The position numbers and the translations under genes were made by a program. The notes under the pieces were generated by a model. The model was not told the DNA's origin and ran no database searches. It saw nothing but the letters and a program-made list of their open reading frames with translations. Below, in pieces: positions 17,424 to 25,856 of a DNA stretch of 64,000 nucleotides (position 1 is its first letter; every line of letters starts with the position of its first letter). Location of the stretch: NCBI RefSeq assembly GCF_030651495.1, contig NZ_JAUSFI010000086.1, forward strand, positions 1 through 64,000, in the 5' to 3' direction. This DNA comes from Undibacterium sp. (GTDB taxonomy: Bacteria; Pseudomonadota; Gammaproteobacteria; Burkholderiales; Burkholderiaceae_D).

Positions 17424-18170
17424 ATGGTCATTAGCGTCAACGGCACTGAAATCAGTGAAGCCAGCATCGCTGCAGAAATCAACCAGGCAAAAGCAGCAGG
17501 ACACCCTGATAACGATGCGCTGCGCGATGGCGCGGTTCAGGAACTCATTTTGCGCAAGTTGATGCTGGAGGAAGCTGCCAAATTAGGTATCAAGGCGGAT
17601 GACGAGGAAGAAACTATCGGCACATTGCTGGCTCAGCAAGTAAACGTTGAACAAGCCGATGAAGCAGCATGCCGTGAATTTTACCAACAGAATCCGGCCA
17701 GTTTTCAACAAGGCGAGATGGCCGCTGCCAGCCATATCCTGTTTGCTGTCAACGATGATGCCGGTGCCAGTCTGGTCAAAGCAAAAGCGCAAGGCGTGCT
17801 GGAGCAAGTGCTGGCCAATCCCAGCCATTTTTCCACACTGGCACGCGAGCATTCGACTTGCCCTTCCGGTCAAGAAGGCGGTTCGCTGGGGCAGTTTGGC
17901 CGCGGACAGATGGTGCCCGAGTTTGAGACGGCGGTATTTAGCACAGCACCAGGCGAAATCGCAGCGGACCTGATCGAAACCCAATTCGGCTACCATATCA
18001 TTCAAGTCACTGAACGCAAAGGCGGCGACCTGGTCAGCTTTGATGAAGTAAAAGAAAGACTGCAAGAGTTTTTGACTGACATGGCCGGCCGCAAAGCCAA
18101 CCATGCCTATCTCGCTACACTACTGGCAGCAGCCAAGATCGAAGGCTATACCTTCCCCGCGTTTGAATAA
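17424..18170 (+). CDS. Parvulin-type peptidyl-prolyl cis-trans isomerase
   Basis: 248 aa. The N-terminal helical chaperone-like domain is about residues 1-95; the PpiC-type rotamase domain is about 98-205, with AASHILFAV, STCPSGQEGGSLGQFGRGQMVPEFE and TQFGYHIIQV, the standard parvulin signature. It has no signal peptide or transmembrane helix, so unlike SurA or PpiD it is probably cytoplasmic; the layout resembles NifM. ATG 17424 follows TTAGGAATATTCTC. It is monocistronic with a terminator-like hairpin 16 bases past the stop. Confidence 0.88.
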   Translation: MVISVNGTEISEASIAAEINQAKAAGHPDNDALRDGAVQELILRKLMLEEAAKLGIKADDEEETIGTLLAQQVNVEQADEAACREFYQQNPASFQQGEMAAASHILFAVNDDAGASLVKAKAQGVLEQVLANPSHFSTLAREHSTCPSGQEGGSLGQFGRGQMVPEFETAVFSTAPGEIAADLIETQFGYHIIQVTERKGGDLVSFDEVKERLQEFLTDMAGRKANHAYLATLLAAAKIEGYTFPAFE

Positions 18171-18186
18171 GTAGACACCTCATCAG

Positions 18187-18218
18187 GGATGAGCACATCG
18201 TTTGCTCATCCTGTGTTT
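18187..18218 (+). terminator. Probable rho-independent terminator after the parvulin gene
   Basis: Perfect 8-bp stem GGATGAGC / GCTCATCC with a nine-base loop, followed by TGTGTTTTC. The T tract is broken, so strength is uncertain. Confidence 0.65.
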
Positions 18219-18453
18219 TCATTGTCCAAACCACTGGCCGTCGGTGGTGATTTTGCGCCCGCGACAAAAATATCCGCACTACCATCCCCCATCGCCGCCG
18301 AACGCCTCTCCTCATTTTACGACTAGAGGAGATTTTGGCTTTTTATCGCGCTTAATCTGGCCGAATTCAAGTGATCCTTGAGAAAAATTATCGCTCCCGG
18401 CATCTTATCTGACTCCCCTCTATAATCACTCCCTATTCACTCGAAAGGAATCT

Positions 18454-18963
18454 ATGAATCATCCAATGTACGCCACATCCGTCCCCGTATTTAAACAGAT
18501 GCTGAACAGTCTGCAAGCAATCCTGAACAAAGCGGAAGAGCATGCCAACACCAAGAACATCGGTGCGCATGTTTTCTTGCAGGCAAGCTTATTTCCAGAC
18601 ATGTTTCCACTATTGCGACAAGTGCAGATCGCTGCCGATTTTGCCAAAGGAGTCTGCGCTAGACTGGCGGACGTGCCAGTGCCAGAGTATGAAGATACGG
18701 AAACCAGCTTTGCAGACTTACGGGCGCGTCTGACGAAAACGCTGGAATTTATTAATGGTTTAAGCCCGGCACAATTCGAAGGCAGTGAAACACGCGAAAT
18801 CGTCCTGCGTCCAGGTACACCGAAAGAAAGAAAAATGCTGGGACAAGCTTATCTTGTCAGCTACGGGCTGCCACAGTTTTTCTTTCACGTCACGACCGCT
18901 TATGCGATCCTGCGTCATCATGGCGTAGAACTTGGCAAGCGCGACTTTATGGGTGAGTATTAA
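18454..18963 (+). CDS. DUF1993 family protein
   Basis: 169-aa soluble protein, all-helical in appearance, matching DUF1993 by its pattern: VPVFKQMLNSLQAILNKAEEHA at the N-terminus, FPLLRQVQIAADFAKG in the middle, and LPQFFFHVTTAYAILRHHGVELGKRDFMG at the C-terminus with a conserved His. The family belongs to the DinB-like four-helix group and has no established function. GAAAGGAATCT upstream is a good ribosome site for ATG 18454. No operon partners; a hairpin of about 45 bases (19030-19070) follows and may end transcription. Confidence 0.8.
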   Translation: MNHPMYATSVPVFKQMLNSLQAILNKAEEHANTKNIGAHVFLQASLFPDMFPLLRQVQIAADFAKGVCARLADVPVPEYEDTETSFADLRARLTKTLEFINGLSPAQFEGSETREIVLRPGTPKERKMLGQAYLVSYGLPQFFFHVTTAYAILRHHGVELGKRDFMGEY

Positions 18964-19260
18964 TTGCTTGTGTCCATAGGGCGGCTTAAGTACTAGCGGA
19001 CTAGCAGAAATTGAAAATATATGAAATGTACTTAAATCATTTAGTTGTTTTAAGTGCATTTTTCATCATGCCATTTATTTTACCTGTAGAATACGCATAT
19101 ATATTTCAAAAAAAGCAATCATTAACACATCTGTACAACACCCAGCAGTACAGACTTGCTTTTGAAATAAAATAAATACACACTTGTAATTATTCCTTAT
19201 TCTGTTTAGTGCACGGTAAGTAATTATTGTTTTCCCCCATTCCCCTTATTGAGCATCGCC

Positions 19261-20076
19261 ATGTTTTCTGGCTTTTTAAAGAAAAATAAAGCAAGCATTC
19301 CGGCTTACGAAGAAAAACGATTCTTTCTGCAAGAAGATGAGATTTTCTATGGTCGTTTGTTGCGTGCACTGCCAAATTGCTACATCTTTCCCCAAGTGGA
19401 ACTAGCGTCATTAATGGAACCACTTAGTATTAACCCAAAACAAAGACTTGCTGAACTAGAGCAACTCCAAGGTCGGAAAGTAGATTACGCCATATTTGAC
19501 GGCAGTCTGGGTCTGTTATGTGTCATTGAACTCACCACGCAAGTCAGTACAGAAGAAAATACCGCATCGAATGCTGATTATCTCAAACTTGCCGGGATCA
19601 AAAATATTCGCTGGGGCAGGCACCCGCTTCCCTCCTACGAACAAATTCTCAGAACACTGGCGCCATTTTCATCGCTAGAATCACCTAAGCCTGATATCGC
19701 GGCCAGCACCATTATCAGAAACGCTTACGTTGAAACTGGCAAGAGCCTCGACACGGTAGAGGGCATGTACCAGGCCGACCCGGAGCCAAGCAATATCCTC
19801 GGACTGTCTGTCGCCACCCTTGAAAAGCTCGCCCCCCAAGGGCACGTTAAAAAACGCTACCCGCATGTCTGGCAACGCATCTGTTTGTTCTCCAGTGAGC
19901 CAAAACATTTGAAAAAATATCTTGCTACGCTATTCCTTCAGGACCGCGGTGTAGAGCGCGCAGGATTCCCGCCCGAGGTAATTAAAGAGATTGCCGATAT
20001 TCAAAGCGAAAACGAACGTTTCTTGGATATTTCTGCACCTAAGACGACGTGGGGCACTTCGGTCCATAATCTTTAA
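19261..20076 (+). CDS. DUF2726-containing protein
   Basis: 271 aa from ATG 19261 (MFSGFLKKNKASIPAYEEK); a TTG at 19249 would add four residues. Residues 20-120 match the DUF2726 pattern, a PD-(D/E)XK nuclease-like fold: FLQEDEIFYGRLLRALPNCYIFPQVELASLM, then RKVDYAIFDGSLGLLCVIELT with the Asp and Glu that such folds use. The second acidic/basic pair is less obvious (ELTTQ in place of E-x-K), so nuclease activity is doubtful. The C-terminal half is not recognised. Flanked by intergenic gaps; no operon. Confidence 0.6.
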   Translation: MFSGFLKKNKASIPAYEEKRFFLQEDEIFYGRLLRALPNCYIFPQVELASLMEPLSINPKQRLAELEQLQGRKVDYAIFDGSLGLLCVIELTTQVSTEENTASNADYLKLAGIKNIRWGRHPLPSYEQILRTLAPFSSLESPKPDIAASTIIRNAYVETGKSLDTVEGMYQADPEPSNILGLSVATLEKLAPQGHVKKRYPHVWQRICLFSSEPKHLKKYLATLFLQDRGVERAGFPPEVIKEIADIQSENERFLDISAPKTTWGTSVHNL

Positions 20077-20166
20077 CGGCAACTTCATCCGAGCTGGCCC
20101 TTTAGACATGATATTGACTTAGCCGAATCAATCACAATATCTATCACCTCTATTTACTCGCCGCCC

Positions 20167-20718
20167 ATGTCTGACACACCTTCTTTTCCTAGCTTACTCA
20201 CTCCAAATTTTCTGTTAAGACAAATCGTTCAATCAGATATTGATAGCATCTTCAAGGGGCTATCTAATCCGCAAGTCACTGTCTGGTATGGCATCTCTTA
20301 TGACAATCTCGAATCGACGCAAGCGCAAATGGAATGGTATCGAGACATCGTGGAACAGCAGAGTGGTATCTGGTGGGCCATCTGCCATCCCGACCATCCT
20401 GCTGTGCTGCTAGGGACTTGCGGTTTTTATGACCGCGATAAAGAAAGCCGCAACACGGATATGGGCTATTGGCTACATCCCGAATATTGGAGGCAAGGAA
20501 TCACGCAGGAATGTATTCCAGCGATACTGCGCTATGCATTTCAACATTTGGAGATACACAGGGTGGAGGCTGAAGTCGAACCGGAGAATCTCGCCAGCCG
20601 GCGGCTGCTAAGCAAACTCGGTTTCAGCTACGAAGGAAAACGTAGACAATGCGAATGGAGAGGAGATCATTTTGTTGATCTTGAATACTACTCCATGTTA
20701 GCAGGAGAATTACGCTAA
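20167..20718 (+). CDS. GNAT family N-acetyltransferase (RimJ/RimL-like)
   Basis: 183 aa with the RimJ/RimL layout: the N-terminal strand PNFLLRQIVQSDIDSIFKGLSNPQVTVW, the acetyl-CoA region GYWLHPEYWRQGITQECIPAILRYAF (motif A, with the pyrophosphate-binding R/Q-x-G), and ENLASRRLLSKLGFSYEGKRRQ (motif B). The family acetylates N-terminal amino groups of proteins, or antibiotics and other small amines. The substrate cannot be told. Single gene between the DUF2726 gene and the convergent ribA. Confidence 0.85.
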   Translation: MSDTPSFPSLLTPNFLLRQIVQSDIDSIFKGLSNPQVTVWYGISYDNLESTQAQMEWYRDIVEQQSGIWWAICHPDHPAVLLGTCGFYDRDKESRNTDMGYWLHPEYWRQGITQECIPAILRYAFQHLEIHRVEAEVEPENLASRRLLSKLGFSYEGKRRQCEWRGDHFVDLEYYSMLAGELR

Positions 20719-20747
20719 TTCTCCTGCTCGCTTTCCACATTCAAGAA

Positions 20748-21380
20748 CTACAAATCAGGTTGCAACAGATGGCCCAATTTGCTTGCCTTGGTGCTTAAAT
20801 AGCGCTCATTGAAAGGGTTACGCTTGATGATCAAAGGAATATGCTCTTCCACCTTTATCTGCATTCCTTCCATCGCAGAAATCTTGCGCGGATTATTCGT
20901 CATCAGACGCACAGCACGGATGCCCAGATGTTTCAGCATCGGTTCGCACAAACTGTAATTACGTAAGTCAGCAGCAAAACCCAATTGCTGATTCGCCTCA
21001 ACGGTATCAGCCCCTTCGTCCTGCAAGCGATACGCGTGCACTTTATTGAGCAAACCGATACCGCGACCTTCCTGACGCAAATACAGCAAGGCTCCGCGGC
21101 CTTCCTGTGCAATTTTCTGCATGGCCAGCTCCAATTGTGGCCCACAATCACAACGCTGGCTAAATAAGGCATCGCCTGTCAGACATTCTGAATGGATGCG
21201 TGCCAGTACAGGCCTACCATCGGCGACATCGCCCAAGGTCAAGGCGATATGTTCTTTACCAGTGGCATGCTCGACAAAAGCATGCATCTGGAAAGTAGCC
21301 CAAGTAGTTGGCAATTTACAAGAAGTGACGTAGTCCAATAATTGATCTTGGGTACTTGCAGGCAGGTCCTTACTTGGCAT
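20748..21380 (-). CDS. ribA: GTP cyclohydrolase II
   Basis: First step of riboflavin synthesis: GTP to 2,5-diamino-6-ribosylamino-pyrimidinone phosphate plus formate. 210 aa from ATG 21380; a GTG at 21392 could add four residues. The zinc ligands lie in the pattern [14 protein letters not shown], followed by [33 protein letters not shown] and [13 protein letters not shown], all signatures of the family. The DHBP synthase (ribB) half is absent, so it is a stand-alone RibA. No FMN riboswitch fold is apparent upstream. Confidence 0.95.
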   Translation of the reverse strand: MPSKDLPASTQDQLLDYVTSCKLPTTWATFQMHAFVEHATGKEHIALTLGDVADGRPVLARIHSECLTGDALFSQRCDCGPQLELAMQKIAQEGRGALLYLRQEGRGIGLLNKVHAYRLQDEGADTVEANQQLGFAADLRNYSLCEPMLKHLGIRAVRLMTNNPRKISAMEGMQIKVEEHIPLIIKRNPFNERYLSTKASKLGHLLQPDL

Positions 21381-21611
21381 AACAATTCTCACGGATTCTT
21401 TTTGTAGTTTACAGATGACTTAACAACGATCTAAAACTTACTTGGAAGATACTGAATACCCAAATATCTTTTTGTTTTACACCTACAGTATAAACGACCG
21501 TAGCGTGTCGCATCGAAAGTGTGCGAACGATCGTCCTATTCTCCAATACTTATGGGCAGCATGCAGAAATGCAAGACTATTAAAAAGTAAGATATCAACT
21601 AAGCGAAAGAA

Positions 21612-21647
21612 ACCCTGAGTAAAGCTTGTTTGCGCTTTGCTCAGGGT
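21612..21647 (-). terminator. Rho-independent terminator for ilvD
   Basis: Stem ACCCTGAGTAAAGC / GCTTTGCTCAGGGT with one mismatch, followed on the minus strand by TTTCTTTCG. It lies just past the ilvD stop codon. Confidence 0.8.
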
Positions 21648-21671
21648 CTCAGTACTGAAATTTAGGAAACG

Positions 21672-23546
21672 TTATCTTTTCAATTGTGAGATATCTCTGA
21701 CCGCACCACGATCCGCCGAGGTGGCCAGCGCCGCATAGGCTTGTAATGCTTGCGACACATAGCGCTCACGGCTTACCGGTTTCCAGGCCAAGTCGCCTTT
21801 CGCTTCCATCGCGACACGACGTGCCGCCAGATCGGCATCGCTGATTTTTAAATGCATGCTACGCCCCGGAATATCGATTTCGATGATATCCCCCTCTTCC
21901 ACCAAACCAATCGCGCCACCTTCTGCCGCTTCTGGTGAAGCATGGCCAATCACCAAACCCGATGAGCCGCCAGAGAAACGACCGTCTGTGAACAAGGCAC
22001 AAGCTTTGCCAAGGCCTTTGGACTTGATATACGAGGTTGGATATAGCATTTCCTGCATGCCCGGCCCGCCTTTTGGCCCTTCGTAACGAATGATGACGAT
22101 GTCACCTTCATGCACGGCATCACCCAGAATCGCTTCGACCGCATCATCCTGGCTCTCAAACACACGCGCTTTACCGGTGAATTTCAGTATACTTTCATCC
22201 ACACCCGCGGTTTTAACGATACAGCCTTTTTCTGCCAGATTACCGTACAACACCGCCAGACCACCGTCTTGCGAATAAGCGTGCGCCTTGTCGCGGATGC
22301 ATCCTTCAGCGCGATCCATATCCAGACTATCAAAACGCTGTTCTTGCGAGAAAGCGGTTTGAGTAGGCACTCCGCCTGGTGCTGCGCTAAATAACTTACG
22401 CACTGCGGCATTGTCGCTGACCATAATGTCATTCTGCGCAATCGCTTCGGCCATGGTGGCGCTATGCACCGTAGGAAGTGAGGTATCGAGCAAACCACCG
22501 CGCGCCAGCTCACCCAAAATCGCAAAAATTCCGCCGGCACGATGAACGTCTTCGATATGGTATTTATCCGTCATCGGTGCCACTTTGCACAAACACGGCA
22601 CCTTGCGTGAGATACGGTCAATATCGGCCATCTTAAAATCAACGCCCGCTTCGTGTGCGGCTGCCAACATATGCAACACTGTATTGGTAGAGCCGCCCAT
22701 CGCTACATCCAGCGCCATAGCATTTTCAAAAGCCGCCTTGGTCGCGATCGACCGCGGCAAGACAGTATAGTCATCTTGCTCATAATGGCGCTTCGCCAAA
22801 TCGACAATCACGCGGCCAGCGCGTAAAAACAATTCTTTCCTATCCGCATGGGTTGCCAATATGGTCCCATTACCTGGCAAGGACAGACCCAATGCTTCGG
22901 TCAGACAGTTCATCGAGTTTGCCGTGAACATGCCGGAACAAGAACCGCAGGTCGGGCAAGCAGAACGTTCGATGCGGCCAATTTCTTCATCCGAGACACT
23001 GCTGTCACCCGCCTTAATCATGGCATCGACCAGATCGATCTTCATGATTTTTTGTATGCCTGTTTGCTTAGGATGCAGCGTCTCCAGCACCTTACCGGCT
23101 TCCATCGGGCCGCCAGAGACAAACACTACAGGGATATTCAGACGCATCGCGGCCATCAACATACCCGGGGTAATCTTGTCACAGTTAGAGATACACACCA
23201 TGGCATCCGCACAATGCGCATTCACCATATACTCGACTGAATCGGCAATCAATTCGCGTGAGGGCAGCGAGTACAGCATGCCGCCGTGACCCATCGCGAT
23301 ACCGTCATCGACCGCAATGGTATTGAATTCTTTGGCCACACCACCGGCCGCCTCAATCTCACGCGCCACCATTTGGCCGAGATCTTTCAGATGTACATGA
23401 CCAGGCACAAATTGGGTAAACGAATTGACGACAGCGACGATAGGCTTTTCGAAATCGCCATCCTTCATGCCAGTAGCACGCCACAAAGCGCGCGCGCCGG
23501 CCATATTGCGGCCGTGAGTGGTAGTACGGGAACGGTATACAGGCAT
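21672..23546 (-). CDS. ilvD: Dihydroxy-acid dehydratase
   Basis: Dehydrates dihydroxy-isovalerate and dihydroxy-methylvalerate to the keto acids that become valine and isoleucine. At 624 aa it is the standard bacterial long form. Iron-sulfur cysteines lie in [13 protein letters not shown] and in [19 protein letters not shown]. The segments [28 protein letters not shown] and [17 protein letters not shown] are diagnostic. It is separated from other branched-chain genes, as is usual in Burkholderiales. The upstream gap of about 500 bases contains AT-rich promoter sequence. Confidence 0.97.
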   Translation of the reverse strand: MPVYRSRTTTHGRNMAGARALWRATGMKDGDFEKPIVAVVNSFTQFVPGHVHLKDLGQMVAREIEAAGGVAKEFNTIAVDDGIAMGHGGMLYSLPSRELIADSVEYMVNAHCADAMVCISNCDKITPGMLMAAMRLNIPVVFVSGGPMEAGKVLETLHPKQTGIQKIMKIDLVDAMIKAGDSSVSDEEIGRIERSACPTCGSCSGMFTANSMNCLTEALGLSLPGNGTILATHADRKELFLRAGRVIVDLAKRHYEQDDYTVLPRSIATKAAFENAMALDVAMGGSTNTVLHMLAAAHEAGVDFKMADIDRISRKVPCLCKVAPMTDKYHIEDVHRAGGIFAILGELARGGLLDTSLPTVHSATMAEAIAQNDIMVSDNAAVRKLFSAAPGGVPTQTAFSQEQRFDSLDMDRAEGCIRDKAHAYSQDGGLAVLYGNLAEKGCIVKTAGVDESILKFTGKARVFESQDDAVEAILGDAVHEGDIVIIRYEGPKGGPGMQEMLYPTSYIKSKGLGKACALFTDGRFSGGSSGLVIGHASPEAAEGGAIGLVEEGDIIEIDIPGRSMHLKISDADLAARRVAMEAKGDLAWKPVSRERYVSQALQAYAALATSADRGAVRDISQLKR

Positions 23547-24044
23547 GATAAAACTCCAGGCAGCAATCGAAAAGTAAATGAAGAAGAAAAATGATGAAAG
23601 CAGATTGCCTTGATTTTAGTTATATGTCAAATATGAAATATCGCGACAATTAAGATGTTATGCATATAAATAAAATGCAGAAGATTCTTTGCGTATTTAA
23701 ATAACATGACAATGGCGCCATTTTCCATCAGCCGCAAGAAGTTGTGCATCCCACTCAATATTTGCAGAATCAATGCCAGCCTTAAGCAGGCAAAGGATTA
23801 CGCAGTTTTTTTTCTTTTCGCCAAAGTGAACAAAAAAACAGCATACTAGTCACAGCAACTTAACCACTTGAACGTTCCTATCTCACCCCAAACTATATGC
23901 AAAATAGCGCTACACTGTGTTATGTATGAAATGAGCAAATTCTAGACGTTTTCATTAATCTAGATAATTAATTGCATCTAGACTAATATTCAGCGAGTAA
24001 GAACAAGTAACGACAGACCGAAATTTCTTTGTTTAAAAGGGAAA
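23547..24044. other. Divergent intergenic region, no gene seen
   Basis: About 500 AT-rich bases between ilvD and the Bax-inhibitor-like gene. It contains a palindrome AATGGCGCCATT near 23712 and poly-T tracts. I find no open frame with coding character or RNA fold. Confidence 0.5.
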
Positions 24045-24704
24045 ATGATGATTGATACAACTTTTGGCACAGCTTCAGGTGCCTTAGCGACCAGAACAAC
24101 CGTATTACAGAATACTTACCGCCTGTTGTCGATGACACTTATCTGGAGTTCGGTGACTGCTTATTTAGGCATGCTATTCCCGGTGGGTGGTTTCGGCATG
24201 CTAGGTATTATGCTGCTTGCAATTGGTATCTTGTTTGCTACCCGCGCTTACAGCAATAGCGGTACCGGTGTCTTGCTCGTGTTCGGTTTCACTGGGCTCA
24301 TGGGTTTTAGCCTCGGGCCCACGATGAATCATTACTTGAGCTTGCCACATGGTTCAGAAATCGTCGGGACGGCACTGCTAGCGACCGGTGCTGCATTTTT
24401 GGGTTTATCCGCTTATGTACAGGTGACCAAGAAAGATTTCGCGTTTCTGGGCGGCTTTTTGATGGTTGCGCTGATTGGATTGCTGGTGGTCAGCCTGATC
24501 GGCATGTTTTTCCCAACGCCCGCACTCAGCTTAGGATTGGCTTATATCAGCGTGCTCATTTTTGGCGGATATATTTTGTACGATACGAGCAATATTATTT
24601 CTGGTCGTGAAACAAATTACATCATGGCGACAATTAGCCTATATCTCGATATCTTGAATATGTTCTTGGCAATTCTTCGAATTGTAACGGGATCGCGCAA
24701 CTAA
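24045..24704 (+). CDS. Bax inhibitor-1/YccA family membrane protein
   Basis: 219-aa integral membrane protein with seven hydrophobic segments (first TYRLLSMTLIWSSVTAYLGMLFPV, last LYLDILNMFLAILRIVTGSRN). The late segment LIFGGYILYDTSNIISG and the two acidic residues near the C-terminal helices match the BI-1/YccA family, members of which leak calcium or protect FtsH substrates. Two adjacent ATGs (24045 and 24048) follow AAAAGGGAAA; the second has the better spacing. Single gene ended by the terminator at 24727-24762. Confidence 0.9.
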   Translation: MMIDTTFGTASGALATRTTVLQNTYRLLSMTLIWSSVTAYLGMLFPVGGFGMLGIMLLAIGILFATRAYSNSGTGVLLVFGFTGLMGFSLGPTMNHYLSLPHGSEIVGTALLATGAAFLGLSAYVQVTKKDFAFLGGFLMVALIGLLVVSLIGMFFPTPALSLGLAYISVLIFGGYILYDTSNIISGRETNYIMATISLYLDILNMFLAILRIVTGSRN

Positions 24705-24726
24705 TTTTCTTATACTTTATTCAATA

Positions 24727-24762
24727 AAAAAGGGTTACAAGCAGAAGCATGTAACCCTTTTG
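24727..24762 (+). terminator. Rho-independent terminator
   Basis: AAAAAGGGTTACA and TGTAACCCTTTT pair around a short loop, with T residues following on the plus strand and A residues on the other side. It lies between the BI-1-like gene and convergent fbp, so it can serve both. Confidence 0.9.
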
Positions 24763-24803
24763 TATTATTTAGTGTTATTAATTAATAACAACAGAAATAT
24801 AAT

Positions 24804-25805
24804 TTATTCCTGATGATATTGAGTGACGCGCTCAACTTCATTTTTCGAGCCCAAGAATACCGGTACACGCTGATGCAACTTGGTCGGCTCAATATCTAGC
24901 ATACGTTGTCTGCCGTCAGTAGCGGCACCACCAGCTTGCTCTACGATCATAGCCATAGGGTTGGCTTCGTACATCAGGCGTAACTTGCCTGGTTTATCTG
25001 GATCACGCGCATCGGCCGGGTACATGAAAATGCCGCCGCGATTTAAGATACGGTGCACGTCGGCCACCATCGAAGCGATCCAGCGCATATTATAGTCTTT
25101 GTTCAGCGGCCCAGTCTTACCTGCCAACATTTCATTGACATAACGGGTTACCGGCGGATACCAGTGACGTGTGTTAGAGCTATTAATGGAAAATTCCTGG
25201 GTATCTTCAGGGATCTTCATATCGCGTTCAGTTAACACCCATGAACCCATCTCACGATCTAGCGTGAAGCAGTTAACCCCATTGCCGGTAGTTAGTACCA
25301 GCATGGTTTGCGGACCATACACGGCATAGCCGGCAGCGACCTGTTTACTGCCGGCCTGCATGAAATCTTGTTCGGTTGGCGCATCCATGCCATCGCGTGC
25401 TTTGAGTACCGAGAAAATCGTACCGATAGAGACATTGACATCGATATTACTGGAACCATCGAGTGGGTCAAACAACAGCAAGTATTCACCCATCGGATAT
25501 CGATTAGGAATCGGATGAATACTTTCCATTTCTTCTGAAGCCATGGCTGCCAGATGGCCGCCCCACTCATTGGCTTCGAGTAAAATTTCATTGGAGAGAA
25601 TGTCCAGCTTCTTTTGTACTTCGCCCTGCACGTTTTCGCTTTCGGCGGAGCCCAGCACTTCGCCCAATGCGCCTTTACCTACGGCGTGGCTAATGGTTTT
25701 ACAGGCGCGCGCCACGACCTCAATCAAGAGGCGTAATTCGGCCGGAATCGTGTTATTTAAGCGTTGTTCTTCAACCAAATATTGCGTCAGACTTACTCGT
25801 TTCAT
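24804..25805 (-). CDS. fbp: Fructose-1,6-bisphosphatase class I
   Basis: Gluconeogenic phosphatase giving fructose 6-phosphate. 333 aa with the metal-binding [26 protein letters not shown] motif, [21 protein letters not shown], and the C-terminal [33 protein letters not shown] signature. Length and motifs are canonical. It is 51 bases downstream of pepN on the same strand and may be cotranscribed with it. Confidence 0.97.
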   Translation of the reverse strand: MKRVSLTQYLVEEQRLNNTIPAELRLLIEVVARACKTISHAVGKGALGEVLGSAESENVQGEVQKKLDILSNEILLEANEWGGHLAAMASEEMESIHPIPNRYPMGEYLLLFDPLDGSSNIDVNVSIGTIFSVLKARDGMDAPTEQDFMQAGSKQVAAGYAVYGPQTMLVLTTGNGVNCFTLDREMGSWVLTERDMKIPEDTQEFSINSSNTRHWYPPVTRYVNEMLAGKTGPLNKDYNMRWIASMVADVHRILNRGGIFMYPADARDPDKPGKLRLMYEANPMAMIVEQAGGAATDGRQRMLDIEPTKLHQRVPVFLGSKNEVERVTQYHQE

Positions 25806-25856
25806 GTTGTTCCTTGTGTTGACTTGTTTTTACCTGTTTTATACTTGGTATTGGAT

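Noticed and set aside
21381-21671. Possible FMN riboswitch upstream of ribA
   Set aside because: The conserved RFN element pieces are not present; the stretch is AT-rich promoter plus the ilvD terminator.
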